This document shows, piece by piece, positions 37,367-46,889 of a stretch of 64,000 nucleotides of DNA. The stretch's first letter is position 1. Each line of letters begins with the position of its first letter. Under the pieces are notes generated by a model. The model saw only the letters and a list, made by a program, of their open reading frames with translations, was not told where the DNA came from and made no database searches. The translations under genes were made by a program, and so were the position numbers. This DNA comes from Bin80 sp965220935 (GTDB lineage: Bacteria; Bacteroidota; Rhodothermia; Rhodothermales; Bin80): assembly GCA_965220935.1 (NCBI GenBank), contig OZ244857.1, forward strand, positions 3,286,001-3,350,000. Direction: 5' to 3'.

Positions 37367-39324
37367 GTGCCTGACAATAAACTCTAATTCTGGGTTAGCA
37401 TAGGATCGCAAGGGCTATATTTTACAAGTACTTACCGATAGTTTGCTTGTTCATTTTGCGGTTATTTTAGGCGTTGAAGATTTTTCATGAAAAAATCGAA
37501 ACTTTTCCTGTGGCGGTGGATATCACTGTATTTATAGGACTTTTCTGGGGTTTTTCTTTCTGAATTGATCAAGATTTGAAAAATCTTCACCGTTCATTTA
37601 ATCACATCATTGACCATGCGCGCACAATTTGACACTGAACCGACACTGGGGATGAACTCCATTGAGGATCTTTTCGTAGATCCTAATTCCAGAGACGACA
37701 CGTCCCAAATCATCTTGGCATTGCAGTCCATCTGGATGGCCACAGATCTACGGGATCGGATTGTCATGTACCTGCAAGAGGCGATCGGAGAGAACACAGA
37801 TCAGACTACGGGGCGCCCGGGTTTGACGTACTGGCGTATCTTTGTCTTAGCCGTACTAAAATTCGGGCTTGATTATGATTTTGACCGATTGACGTTTACG
37901 GTTAATGACTCTGCGCTCATTCGCACCTTATTACAAAATGATACGAGTGATTTTGGTACGAAGTCCTTGTATCGTGTGCAGACGATTATCAACAATGTGA
38001 GTCTGATCACCGATGACATTTGGTTGACCCTCAATCGGATGATCGTGGATCATGGGTTAGAGGTCTTTGGGGTTGCATCTGATGCGCCTTTGGAAGCGCG
38101 GACGGATTCGTATGTGGTGGAAACCCATGTTGAGACACCCCATGATGTTCGGTTATTGCGCGATTCAATCATTCTGGCCATGCAGCTTGCTTCAAGGGCC
38201 TGGGAGGCCTTCAATTTAGGGGCGTACGACATTGCAGGTTGGCGTCAGTTAAAGCATTTGATTATTACGGTTAACAATGCCTACTTGGAGATCAACACCA
38301 CCAAGAAGCGTGAGAAGAATCCAGAGCTGGTCTTAGCCTTCTTTAAGATTTGTTACTATCGAATTCAGAAGTGTATACTGGTCTTGGATAAGATCAAAGA
38401 ACTTGACCCAAGTTCAAGTCGGATTGCGCCATTAGAAAAGGTGATTGAACAGTTCAATCGGTTGGTAGATTTGGTTCATCGTCGTGTGATAGAGGGGGAA
38501 AAGATTCCCAATGCAGAGAAGTTATTATCGCTCCATGCCGAGCATACGCGTTGGATTGTCAAGGGGAAGGCCATGCCCAATCAGGTAGAATTGGGGGTTC
38601 CCGTCGCGATCACCCAATGTCAACATGGCTTGATTCTGGGGTGGGAGATCATATGGACGCAATCAGATGTAGATATGACCATTGAGATCGCCACCAAGTA
38701 TCGGACAGAGTTTGAAAACCTTGGATCCATGAGTTTTGATCGCGGGTTTTGGTCGCCTCAGAATTTTGAGGCATTAAGCGCTCTGGATATAGAGGTCATT
38801 CTTCCCAAAAAGGGCTATAAGAACAAGATAGAGCGCGAACGAGAATCGGCGGAAGAGTTTCGGCGAAAACGTCGGCAGCATGCGCAGATTGAGTCCTGCA
38901 TCAACTCTTTGGAACAGCATGGTGGTGCACGTATTCGCACCAAAGGAGGTAAGGCGGGGTTTGCGCGAAGCATCGGTGCAAGTGTGGTCGCCACGAATTT
39001 GTGCCGAATCGGGAAGGTGTTGATGGCCCGACACCGAGAGTCGTTTCGCCAAGCGGCGTAAATTACTCTTCATTGAGTCACAAAAAAACTTACTCCACCA
39101 TTGGAGGTGGGAAAGGTGCGTCCGTGCGGCAGAGATTTTAGGCAAAATCGGTGGCCTATGCACTGAATTTGGATCAAATATAGGTGAGGTTTGCAGATCG
39201 GTGAAATAGATCAAAAATTTCGCGACTAAAATCGGAGAGTCTGCCCAGCAGTTAATAAAAAATTCGTATATTAAGCCCCGCAAAAAATTGTGACACCCCA
39301 AAGTAGGGGTTTTTTGTCAGGCAC
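37367..39324 (+). mobile_element. DDE insertion sequence, copy B, intact
   Basis: Ends GTGCCTGACAA (37367) and TTGTCAGGCAC (39324). Perfect 6-bp duplication TAAGTA at 37361-37366 and 39325-39330. Removing the IS and one duplication restores the uninterrupted TnpB sequence seen in copy 2. Length 1958 bp with one gene. The degenerate relative is at 18607-20500. Both insertion sites have the form TANNTA, so the IS may prefer such targets. Confidence 0.93.
37616..39061 (+). CDS. DDE transposase (ISNCY/IS5-like, family tentative)
   Basis: About 481 residues, uninterrupted. An N-terminal helical DNA-binding part with RPGLTYWRIFVLAVLKFGLD is followed by the catalytic core: EARTDSYVVETHVETPHDVR (first Asp), SMSFDRGFWSPQNFEAL (second Asp) and QHAQIESCINSLEQHGG (Glu). 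The ending GFARSIGASVVATNLCRIGK resembles ISNCY-type transposases. The frame opens at a TTG (37610), but ATG 37616 (MRAQ) is the better start. It could act in trans on copy A and perhaps on the MITEs that share its terminal sequence. Confidence 0.85.
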   Translation: MRAQFDTEPTLGMNSIEDLFVDPNSRDDTSQIILALQSIWMATDLRDRIVMYLQEAIGENTDQTTGRPGLTYWRIFVLAVLKFGLDYDFDRLTFTVNDSALIRTLLQNDTSDFGTKSLYRVQTIINNVSLITDDIWLTLNRMIVDHGLEVFGVASDAPLEARTDSYVVETHVETPHDVRLLRDSIILAMQLASRAWEAFNLGAYDIAGWRQLKHLIITVNNAYLEINTTKKREKNPELVLAFFKICYYRIQKCILVLDKIKELDPSSSRIAPLEKVIEQFNRLVDLVHRRVIEGEKIPNAEKLLSLHAEHTRWIVKGKAMPNQVELGVPVAITQCQHGLILGWEIIWTQSDVDMTIEIATKYRTEFENLGSMSFDRGFWSPQNFEALSALDIEVILPKKGYKNKIERERESAEEFRRKRRQHAQIESCINSLEQHGGARIRTKGGKAGFARSIGASVVATNLCRIGKVLMARHRESFRQAA

Positions 39325-40404
39325 TAAGTAGGAGATACACGTCTTTTCGCCCCACCATTTCTTGGTTGAATCGGTATTCGTCCAACATTGTACGAAACAC
39401 CTTAAAGCATCAGGCCGAGGCGTGGCAGGCTTTCTTCAAGGGATTACGTGACCATCCTACGTTCCATAATCGGTTTCAACACAATTCGTTTACGGCGACC
39501 AAAGGATTGTTTAAGATCCGAGGGAATGATGTCTATATCCAGAAGATTGGCTGGATGAAGTTTCGTAGGAAAGGCGGTAATCCTTATCCAGACGGTGAGC
39601 CGATTGAAGCCACCGTGAAGAAAGACGGACGGCACTGGAAGATGAGCGTAATTTACAAAGTCACACATCTACCAGAGACGGTGGACGATGGCAAAGAGAT
39701 TGGCATTGACTTGAATACCTATAACATTTCTTATTCTTCAACGGATGGTGAACAGGGCATGTTACCACACCCTGACTTAACGGATAAGGAGATTAAGATT
39801 CGTCGGTGGCAAAGAAAGTTAGCCCGACAACAGAAAGGGTCTGGTCGATCCTTGCGGACAAAGAGAAGGATTGCCAAGTGGAAGCGAAAACGGAAGAACT
39901 GCAGAACGAATGCGGCACATCAACATAGCCGTAGATTGTCCAATAAGGCCTATACGTTGAAACTTGAAGATCAAGACTATGTCCAAGTCTGCTAAGGGTA
40001 CAGTAGAAAATCTTGGAACCAATGTGAAGGCAAAAGCAGGGTTAAACCGCGTCATTCTCAACGCTGGATGGGGACGGTTCAATACCTATTGCGATTACAA
40101 GTTTGGCAACGTGATTCTTGTAGATCCGAAGTATACCAGTCAACGCTGTAATCAGTGTGGTCATACAGATAAAGTCAATCGCAAGACGCAAAGCAAGTTT
40201 AAGTGTATGGCTTGTGGCCATCAGATATCAACGCATCTGCAAATGTATTACAGGCCTCCGGGATTGGGGCATCTGCACGTGGAGGAGCGTTCTCGTAGAG
40301 ACTCCTATGAGCCGTGAAATGGATACGCAAAAGGTAGCCGTCAAATAGATGGGTACTCACGTATATAATTCCCTTACTTTTGGTAAGTGTGACGCGAGGT
40401 ACAC

Positions 40405-40946
40405 GTCAAGCAGCCCGGAGGAATTTCACTCCCAGGCCCTCACAGAACCGTAAGTGAGTCTCTCAACTCATACGGCTCTTCCTATGCAAACAGTCTTCCG
40501 ACTGCTACCGTTTCCATTCGTTGGGCGATCAATGTCCACGTCACACCCTTCGCTCCATTCCCGTTACAGACACTTCGTCACTACTACGATCTGGTCCGCC
40601 CCTGTGGGTTGCATCGGTACTCAGTGACTTACGGGTATTGCCCGCTTGTCAGGCTAGCATCCCACGTTCCGCATGAAGGCCCAGATCACAGTCTCGCCAT
40701 GTTTATGCCCGAGGCCAGTGAGCCAGGTCCCCGCTAACCTTATCCTGGCGTTAGGACTGAAACCCCAGTTTTGACACTCGTCTAAATTCGTTTCGACACC
40801 TCATCCATGATTCACTTTCGTTCAAATCTCTAACCCATACCTACACCTGCCTTTTCCCTACATGCTCACCACCACACCTCTTAAACATAGCCGCTGCAGG
40901 CGGTTTGCAACCTCCGCCTGAACAGCGGTTGCGAGGGGCCGACCAC
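40405..40946 (-). ncRNA. ORF-less group II intron
   Basis: Read on the minus strand. Domain V is at 40445-40478: GAGCCGTATGAG..GAGA..CTCACTTACGGTTC, a 34-nt hairpin with the AGC catalytic triad. Domain VI follows (GGGCCTGGGAGTGAAATTCC) and ends in GCTTGAC at about 40405. Upstream are typical domain I stretches: GGGCAATACCCGTAAGTCAC, TGAGTACCGATGCAACC, GGGGCGGACCAGATCGTAG and GGAGCGAAGGG. A reverse-transcriptase gene normally lies between the last of these and domain V; here only about 110 nt separate them. The 5' end is placed at GTGGTC (40946), which fits the GTGYG rule poorly, so that border is uncertain. Confidence 0.8.
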
Positions 40947-41470
40947 TACCTTATGACGGATATCTGACTTGACATAAGGTAGGCATAGCTTTGTCATTCT
41001 CAATGAGATCCAATATGGCTTTCACATGTATCCGTTCATACATTTATAATTAATCTAAAATTTTTATTAGATATAGTGCCAACATAACAATATTTTGTTC
41101 CTGATTAACAAAATTGAGTGGCAAATTATCATCTATGTCCGCATAAAATCTGAGAGGAGGATGGGGTTCAAGACCTCTCTGATAAGAGATGTTAATCCAA
41201 GTTCTTGGTTCTTAACGAATGTATTGATCATGAAGGGAATGATCAAGATCGGAGAGACTATATAGGTCCAGGATCAAATACTCATGAGGTGTCTAACAAC
41301 AATTAGAATTTTAGTTTTGGAATAAGGGTGATTTTTACGCGATTTCGTGTGATTTGCATCAAATTATTTCAATTATGGTTACCGACCAAGAAGTTAAACT
41401 TTTAGGCGGAAGCCCCTATTTTTACTTTGCTGTCCAATAGATACCCATACCTTATCTGATTATAATTATT
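40947..41470. other. Intergenic, AT-rich; hairpin beside the group II intron
   Basis: CCTTATG (40949-40955) and CATAAGG (40973-40979) form a stem right at the 5' side of the group II intron, possibly its target hairpin. The rest shows no gene. Confidence 0.4.
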
Positions 41471-41730
41471 TAGAGTCTGCCCAGAAATATTGTAGGGACT
41501 GAAACATCTATTCTATATGGGTTTATTAACTTAAGGATAAGATTTTTTTGACACGAAGATTTTTGAAGATAGTCCCGACAGCGGGATAATCATGTTGAAC
41601 ATCATTGTTTATAGTACACTAACGCAATAAAGCCGCAAAATCTTCAATGTCATAATGAGTCAATTCAAAGCAAAAAATACATACAGAGTCGGCGATTCAG
41701 TGCTGTTTAGTGCTTTATGTACGGGCACTA
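41471..41730. mobile_element. MITE-like element, copy 3 (260 bp)
   Basis: Starts TAGAGTCTGCCCAGAAATAT (a decayed end) and finishes with ACGGGCACTA, the family tip. The interior follows copy 1 closely: GAAACATCTATTCTATATGG, AAGGATAAGATTTTTTTGAC, GAAGATTTTTGAAGA and CGCAAAATCTTCAAT. It ends only 12 bp before the xseA start, so it may carry or displace the xseA promoter. Confidence 0.7.
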
Positions 41731-41742
41731 TTTGATTGAATC

Positions 41743-42945
41743 ATGAATGAAAATAATTTAGACATTGCACTAGGAGTTGGAAAGTATTTGTCCACATTGC
41801 GTGAGCATATCGGAACTTACGGTCATGCATGGGTAGAGGGTGAACTTTCAGAGCATGTAGCCCGTAGAGGTCATTGGTATTTTACACTTGCCGATGAGTC
41901 CAGCTCTCTGAAATGTGTCATGTGGCAAAGTAGAGCCCAGCGTGTAAAGTTCCTGCCACAACCTGGACAACTTCTTCGCGTGTACGGAGTGCCCACGGTA
42001 TACCCGAAATACTGCCGCCTTCAATTTGATGTCAAAAAAATTGAACGCCGTCAGACCACTGGCGAACTTCAACAACGTTTTTTTGATCTTCAGAAAAAAC
42101 TGGCATCGGATGGACTTTTTGATCAGGCCAAAAAGCTGAAACTATCTTCTATTCCCCAATCTATTGGGATTGTGACCTCTGCAGAAGGTGCAGCGCTTCA
42201 AGATATACTCCGAATTCTCAGAGACCGATTCCCTGTATGTGATGTTGTGTTGGCATCCGTCAGAGTCCAAGGCCCAGATGCTGCACCAGAAATTTCCAAA
42301 GCCATCTACCAATTTAATTGCCTGTCTACCCATCTACGGCCCGATGTATTGATTATCGGCCGTGGAGGCGGATCTCTTGAAGATTTGTGGGCCTTTAATG
42401 AAGAAATTGTCGCCTACGCTATCTCAAAATCTGAAATTCCCATCATCAGTGCCGTTGGTCACGAAACTGATACAACCATTGCAGATCTAGTGGCAGACGT
42501 TCGTGCAGCAACCCCGTCACACGCTGCACAAATGGCCGTCCCTGAACGATCATCAGTTCACCAGAATATTCAATGGCTTCAAATGCAGATGTATAATGGA
42601 ATGATTGATCAGATCACCTCCGCACGACAGCGCATCACCAAAATCACGAATTCGTATTCGTTCAACAAGCCAATCAATCATGTGCGTGATGCCCAACAAA
42701 CTCTCAATACCCTGATTGATCAACTCCATGATGCATGCCATACTCGTATCACATCTCAAATTCACAGAGTGACCTTACTGAATCAGCAGATTATTTCCCT
42801 TGACCCTCAGCGCTTTCTATCTCGTGGGTACGCACGAATTGAACAAGATGGAAAAACGATTCGTTCAAGTAGAGATCTAAAGACGAATGAAACCATAGCA
42901 ATTTACTTTGCCGATGGAAGCCGAAAAGCAATCGTATCTGATTAA
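41743..42945 (+). CDS. xseA: Exodeoxyribonuclease VII large subunit
   Basis: 400 residues. An N-terminal OB fold (HAWVEGELSEHVARRGHWYF and LRVYGVPTVYPKYCRLQFDV) is followed by the XseA catalytic domain with IGIVTSAEGAALQDILRILR, IIGRGGGSLEDLWAFNEEIV and SAVGHETDTTIADLVADVRA. The C-terminal part is a helical coiled segment ending with LSRGYARIEQDGKTIRSS. With XseB it degrades single-stranded DNA. It starts 12 bp after MITE copy 3. xseB lies 2 kb downstream and is not adjacent, separated by a hypothetical gene and an SDR. Confidence 0.96.
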   Translation: MNENNLDIALGVGKYLSTLREHIGTYGHAWVEGELSEHVARRGHWYFTLADESSSLKCVMWQSRAQRVKFLPQPGQLLRVYGVPTVYPKYCRLQFDVKKIERRQTTGELQQRFFDLQKKLASDGLFDQAKKLKLSSIPQSIGIVTSAEGAALQDILRILRDRFPVCDVVLASVRVQGPDAAPEISKAIYQFNCLSTHLRPDVLIIGRGGGSLEDLWAFNEEIVAYAISKSEIPIISAVGHETDTTIADLVADVRAATPSHAAQMAVPERSSVHQNIQWLQMQMYNGMIDQITSARQRITKITNSYSFNKPINHVRDAQQTLNTLIDQLHDACHTRITSQIHRVTLLNQQIISLDPQRFLSRGYARIEQDGKTIRSSRDLKTNETIAIYFADGSRKAIVSD

Positions 42946-43024
42946 CCATAATATTTATTGACTTTAATTTTTTGTTCAAACATATAGTCCCATCTCTGCC
43001 AATCATTTAACTACTGCTAAGGTA

Positions 43025-44101
43025 TTGAATCTCACTCCTAGTTCACGCCTTGACATTACAAATATTTCTCAATCATTGACCGAATCTGATCTTGCCGCCT
43101 TTTCATCGTATGAAAAGATCGCATTATCGTCGTTGCATACTACTGCTGGACTCTTAGAACAATCGTTTGCTGTAAAACTTGGCAACACTCAAGAAGGAAT
43201 TAATAATTTGATCCGCTCTGCCCGTAGACTATTTCCAGAAGGTGCGCCGTACTGGCATGATCAAATGGACCTCAGAGACGAATTGAGTGCTGAACAACGA
43301 AAGTATGAACCACTCAACGCTGATTCTCATTTAGCATTTATCTGTCTGGGGCTTTGCAATTGTGTACTCTATTCATTTGATCCAAAAGATCCAATCTTTT
43401 TGATTGATCTTGATGGGGAATTTCAGGGGGTATTCCGGTCAAGAAAGATCCTCGCTATTGGTTATAACACCGCGGAATGTGTGCATGAAGATTCCATCAC
43501 TGTGCCTATGCCTCAAAAAGATAGAGCCGCTTTGGATCTAAGTAGTACGCTTCAAAATTATCAGTCAATCATTGATCAGCAGAAAGTGCATCGGGGAGTC
43601 ATATCTTTTGCATTAGCACCTCAGGAGAAATTCGCTGGCATCACCGTCAATGAATTTGAGACACTGTTGATGGAACGAGATATTACCGATGTTCTCAAGA
43701 ATCCTTTGAAGTTTATGCTGAGCAATGTATCTGAGTTTGCACGTCATCCTTTTTCAATTCCTGGCAAAGCAAAACAAGTCATCATGTATGAACTACACCA
43801 AACGATTCGTGATGGACTGAAACTGGCAACCCGCGGGGCTTCTGCTCTTGAACATATTGCGGAGCGACTGGGTGTAGATTTACCTCTTTTAGAGTATGCA
43901 ATAGATAAGATTGCAACGCCTCTTGAATCCCGCTGGATGAATCTGGGAAACTCTGTTCGCTTCCTGATCAATGCGGATGATCATGACACCCCATCAGGCC
44001 GAATCATGACAGGGACCTATCAGAGTCCAATTCTCATTCAGTGGAGAAGACCTGAATCAGATATTCGTCATATAAATGTGCGAATCCTCAAGTTTACCTA
44101 A
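43025..44101 (+). CDS. Hypothetical protein
   Basis: 358 residues from a TTG (MNLTPSSRLDITNISQSLTE); no in-frame ATG is close. No signal peptide or membrane segment. Motifs I can see but not assign: FICLGLCNCVLYSFDPKDPI, VFRSRKILAIGYNTAECVHE and a helical C-terminus GASALEHIAERLGVDLPLLE. It lies 79 bp after xseA in the same direction. Function unknown. Confidence 0.7.
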   Translation: MNLTPSSRLDITNISQSLTESDLAAFSSYEKIALSSLHTTAGLLEQSFAVKLGNTQEGINNLIRSARRLFPEGAPYWHDQMDLRDELSAEQRKYEPLNADSHLAFICLGLCNCVLYSFDPKDPIFLIDLDGEFQGVFRSRKILAIGYNTAECVHEDSITVPMPQKDRAALDLSSTLQNYQSIIDQQKVHRGVISFALAPQEKFAGITVNEFETLLMERDITDVLKNPLKFMLSNVSEFARHPFSIPGKAKQVIMYELHQTIRDGLKLATRGASALEHIAERLGVDLPLLEYAIDKIATPLESRWMNLGNSVRFLINADDHDTPSGRIMTGTYQSPILIQWRRPESDIRHINVRILKFT

Positions 44102-44242
44102 TCTGGCGTAGCACGCAGGAATCTATACATTAGACCTGCACACTGCTTGAATGATTATCTGATTGTGCTCCACTTGCTACGGCTCTCTTCACGTTAGAAA
44201 GCCTTGATTTTGCCCGTGTAATCCATCCCTTGCCAGATGCTC

Positions 44243-45022
44243 TTAAATCAGAGAGCGAGATTGGCCTCCATCCGCATTGAGGCACACCCCCGTGATGAGA
44301 CTTGCCCGGTCTGATAGCAAAAAGGCAGCCACATCTCCAATCTCTTGGGCAGTCCCAAACCGTCCAAGTGGGATATTTTCTTTGATGAATACTTTCATGC
44401 CTTCTGGATCACTTTTGACACGCTTGTCCCACGAGCCACCAGGAAACTGAATAGATCCTGGCGCTAAGGTATTGACGCGAATTCCGTCAGGGGCAAGCTC
44501 AAGAGCCATAATCTTAGCAGCACTCATGAGAGCTGACTTTGTTGTGTTGTAGATTGATAGCCCTGGTCCACCAGCTTCTCGTCCGAATATGGAGCCAATA
44601 AACAAAACGGCACCTGAGCCATTTTTTTGCATATGTGGAATCGCAGCACGCGTCGTGCGCAAGTGCATCTTCAAATTCAAGGTCAATATATCCTCCCAGT
44701 CCTGATCTGATAAATCAGCAAATTTTCCACGTCGGTTTCCGCCAGCATTATTAACCAACAGTTCAACTGTTCCATAGTGATCAACGGTAGAATCAATCAA
44801 TTTTTCTGGCGCTCCTGGCTGAGTTAAATCGGTATCCAATGCTATAACTTGAGTCCCATATGAACTCATTATTTCTTTCTGTGCAGCCATTAATCCGTCC
44901 TGACCTCTAGCACAAATGACCAACTTACAGCCCTCGGCTGCCAATTGCAGTGCAATTGCTTTACCTAAACCCCGGCTTGCACCAGTCACAACTGCTACTT
45001 TGTCTTTAAGTCCTAAATTCAT
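44243..45022 (-). CDS. SDR-family oxidoreductase (FabG-like)
   Basis: 259 residues of a classical SDR. Cofactor motif VTGASRGLGKAIALQLAAEG (TGxxxGxG), VNNAGGNRR (NNAG), catalytic Ser in LFIGSIFGREAGG, and YNTTKSAL with Tyr-xxx-Lys; the ending LLSDRASLITGVCLNADGGQ is standard. Likely NADP(H)-dependent 3-oxoacyl reductase or another alcohol dehydrogenase; the substrate is not clear. It is divergent from xseB. Confidence 0.9.
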   Translation of the reverse strand: MNLGLKDKVAVVTGASRGLGKAIALQLAAEGCKLVICARGQDGLMAAQKEIMSSYGTQVIALDTDLTQPGAPEKLIDSTVDHYGTVELLVNNAGGNRRGKFADLSDQDWEDILTLNLKMHLRTTRAAIPHMQKNGSGAVLFIGSIFGREAGGPGLSIYNTTKSALMSAAKIMALELAPDGIRVNTLAPGSIQFPGGSWDKRVKSDPEGMKVFIKENIPLGRFGTAQEIGDVAAFLLSDRASLITGVCLNADGGQSRSLI

Positions 45023-45074
45023 CCTTATATTAATTTATGTGTATAATTGCCATTTACGATATAGATCTTAGCAA

Positions 45075-45296
45075 ATGAATGATTTACCTGATCCCAAGGA
45101 ATCAATTGATACGCTCATGTCGCGGATTGAGTCCATTGCACGATCACTCTCTGAAGGAGATGCATCCTTAGAGTCAAGTCTCAAACAGTATGAAGACGGG
45201 GTAAAACTCGCCAAAGAGTGCCTGAACCGGCTTCATCAGGCCGAACAGCGGGTGACCGAACTTCGTAATGTCCTTGAATCTGATAGTTCTCATTAG
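45075..45296 (+). CDS. xseB: Exodeoxyribonuclease VII small subunit
   Basis: 73 residues, the usual size. SIDTLMSRIESIARSLSEGD and SLESSLKQYEDGVKLAKECL show the XseB pattern (L..LE.IV..LE.G...LE.SL..YE.G..L...C). It binds XseA to form exonuclease VII. The next gene begins 4 bp after the stop. Confidence 0.93.
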   Translation: MNDLPDPKESIDTLMSRIESIARSLSEGDASLESSLKQYEDGVKLAKECLNRLHQAEQRVTELRNVLESDSSH

Positions 45297-45300
45297 ACTC

Positions 45301-45816
45301 ATGCATCAAACTAGTTGCGATCTATTTGAAAATTTCTCAAAACAGGCTCAGATCTGGATCACTGCTCTTGATGGATCTCCCGATGCGTTTAATCTCATCC
45401 TGGATCAAACCAATAAGTTTCTTCATCAGTGGACATCGCACGGACGTTCTATTCATTGCGCAGCGACTCTCCATTCAAATAGATTTTTGATGGTTGCTGG
45501 TGAGATTCCCCACGGTCATGTCAGTGGTTGTGCAATTGATGCCCTTGTTCATGAGATTGGATTGATCGTAGAGGATAGGCAGTGCACGATTCTTTCACCA
45601 ATGTTTATGTTCTATCGTGAGTCCACTAGATTCGTCAATTATGCCTCACGAAGTCAGTTTAGAGAAAAATTATCACAGGGTCTGATCACTCCAGACACTC
45701 AAGTATTCAATCTTGGAATTCCAACTTTGGATCACCTATCTAGCGGTGAGTTTGAGCGCTCATTTGCAGACTCAGTTTATACTCAAATTTTTCAAACCCC
45801 AGAAAGTCTTCCGTAA
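45301..45816 (+). CDS. Conserved hypothetical protein (Bacteroidota-type)
   Basis: 171 residues from the ATG at 45301 (a longer frame opens at 45268 inside xseB). Visible stretches: WTSHGRSIHCAATLHSNRFL, HGHVSGCAIDALVHEIGLI and MFYRESTRFVNYASRSQFRE. It resembles the short proteins found next to cell-division or lipid genes in Bacteroidota and often misnamed ABC transporter ATPase. There is no P-loop, so it is not an ATPase. Co-transcribed with xseB and the channel gene. Confidence 0.75.
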   Translation: MHQTSCDLFENFSKQAQIWITALDGSPDAFNLILDQTNKFLHQWTSHGRSIHCAATLHSNRFLMVAGEIPHGHVSGCAIDALVHEIGLIVEDRQCTILSPMFMFYRESTRFVNYASRSQFREKLSQGLITPDTQVFNLGIPTLDHLSSGEFERSFADSVYTQIFQTPESLP

Positions 45817-45827
45817 ATACCATCAAC

Positions 45828-46877
45828 ATGTATGCAATTCGTCGCTGGCAGCAGTTGGCAGACCAGTCGCCGCAGCGATTAGAGGTAATTTATAGTATTC
45901 TCTTTCTGATTTTTTGGACGTTCGTCGGAGTTTTCGGATATCGAATACTGGAAAATTGGAGTTATATGGATGGACTCTACATGTCGTTTATCACACTCAC
46001 AACGATCGGATATACCGAAGTGGATGAATTGTCAGATGCGGGCAGAATATTCACTATACTCTATGCATTCATTGGAATTGGTTCGGTTGGATTTGTTACG
46101 GTAAGATGGGCACGGGTGCTGGTGGATGGGTCAATCATTCGTAAGCGACACAGAATGAATAGAATTAGACAAATGAAAGATCATTATATTATCTGTGGAT
46201 ATGGGCGGGTTGGAAGAGATGTCACCAGTGCTCTACTTCGAGCCAAGAAACCTCTGGTGGTGTTAGACCGAGATCAAACGATTGTTGACCAATTATCTGT
46301 TGAGGCCATTGACGCAGTCGCTGGAGACGCAGCTCATGACAGTGCTTTGCACTCGGTAGGAATAAAACATGCGCAAGGACTGATCATTTTACTTCCCGAT
46401 GATGCTCAAACCGTCTATGTCACTCTAGTTGCTCGCGAGATTAACCCAAATTTATTCATTCTTGCCAGAGCATCAGATGCAGTAAGTAGACGGCGAATTC
46501 TTCAAGCAGGGGCTTCTCAAGTCATCTCTCCTGTGCAGGTCGGAGCTGAACGCATGGCTCAAGTGATCTTGCGCCCTCATGTGGAACAGTTTATGTCCCA
46601 TGTGCTCCAAGCCGAAGATCTTGGACTAGGCATGGAACAGGTCTTGGTTGAACCACATTCAAATCTTGACGGAAAAACTCTCCGACAGGTTGATTTTCGT
46701 AAAGTTTGGGAAACGATTGTTATTGCGATCATCAAAGAACCCGATCAGAAGATGCACTTCTATCCACAACCCGATGACCTCATTGAAAGCGGAGACACAC
46801 TCATCGTATTAGGGAGTGTAGAGAAGATTGACATTTTGGCCGATGAAGGATGTAAATCCACAAAATTGTCCGCATAA
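45828..46877 (+). CDS. Potassium channel family protein with TrkA-N/TrkA-C (RCK) domain
   Basis: 349 residues. Two membrane helices (about 18-40 and 75-95) flank a pore loop with the filter TTIGYTE, in place of the usual T-x-GYGD. It is followed by a cytoplasmic RCK Rossmann domain HYIICGYGRVGRDVTSALLR (GxGxxG, about 117-230) and a TrkA-C domain (about 260-345). Proteins of this type are tetrameric K+ or cation channels gated by nucleotides or ions. The altered filter could change selectivity, but such variants are known. Confidence 0.9.
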   Translation: MYAIRRWQQLADQSPQRLEVIYSILFLIFWTFVGVFGYRILENWSYMDGLYMSFITLTTIGYTEVDELSDAGRIFTILYAFIGIGSVGFVTVRWARVLVDGSIIRKRHRMNRIRQMKDHYIICGYGRVGRDVTSALLRAKKPLVVLDRDQTIVDQLSVEAIDAVAGDAAHDSALHSVGIKHAQGLIILLPDDAQTVYVTLVAREINPNLFILARASDAVSRRRILQAGASQVISPVQVGAERMAQVILRPHVEQFMSHVLQAEDLGLGMEQVLVEPHSNLDGKTLRQVDFRKVWETIVIAIIKEPDQKMHFYPQPDDLIESGDTLIVLGSVEKIDILADEGCKSTKLSA

Positions 46878-46889
46878 CCCGCCATCAGT

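Larger units (their letters stand above)
37150..40298 (+). pseudogene. tnpB: TnpB RNA-guided nuclease, copy 3, split by IS copy B
   Basis: The N-terminus (MPVQKASNPLDSNCSYRGVE to ELTWPSLS) stops at the IS junction 37361-37366. The rest resumes at 39331 with YTSFRPTISWLNRYSSNIVR. As in copy 1, eight bases are missing after the LEDQ codons (about 39963), so RuvC-II is out of frame with ENLGTNVKAKAGLNRVIL. The shift after CGHQ seen in both other copies is also here (about 40222). The gene is dead in at least three ways. Confidence 0.88.
37027..40373 (+). mobile_element. TnpB-only element with terminal inverted repeats and 8-bp target duplication, copy 3 (split by an IS)
   Basis: Perfect 8-bp duplication TTACTTTT at 37019-37026 and 40374-40381. 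Left end GGAAATTATATACGTGAG, right end its complement ending AATTCCC at 40373. Left-end hairpins: AGAATGG-AG-CCATTCT, and a stem with arms AATAGGATAGA/TCTATCCTATT. Without the IS copy B (1958 bp plus 6-bp duplication) the element is about 1383 bp, like the others. Confidence 0.92.

Noticed and set aside
40157..40348. 63-codon forward ORF at the end of TnpB copy 3
   Set aside because: Third-frame reading of the tnpB end; the family-like ending is in a different frame.
34726..40373. Composite transposon made of TnpB copies 2 and 3 around the solitary abiEi
   Set aside because: Each copy has its own different 8-bp duplication, so they inserted separately.
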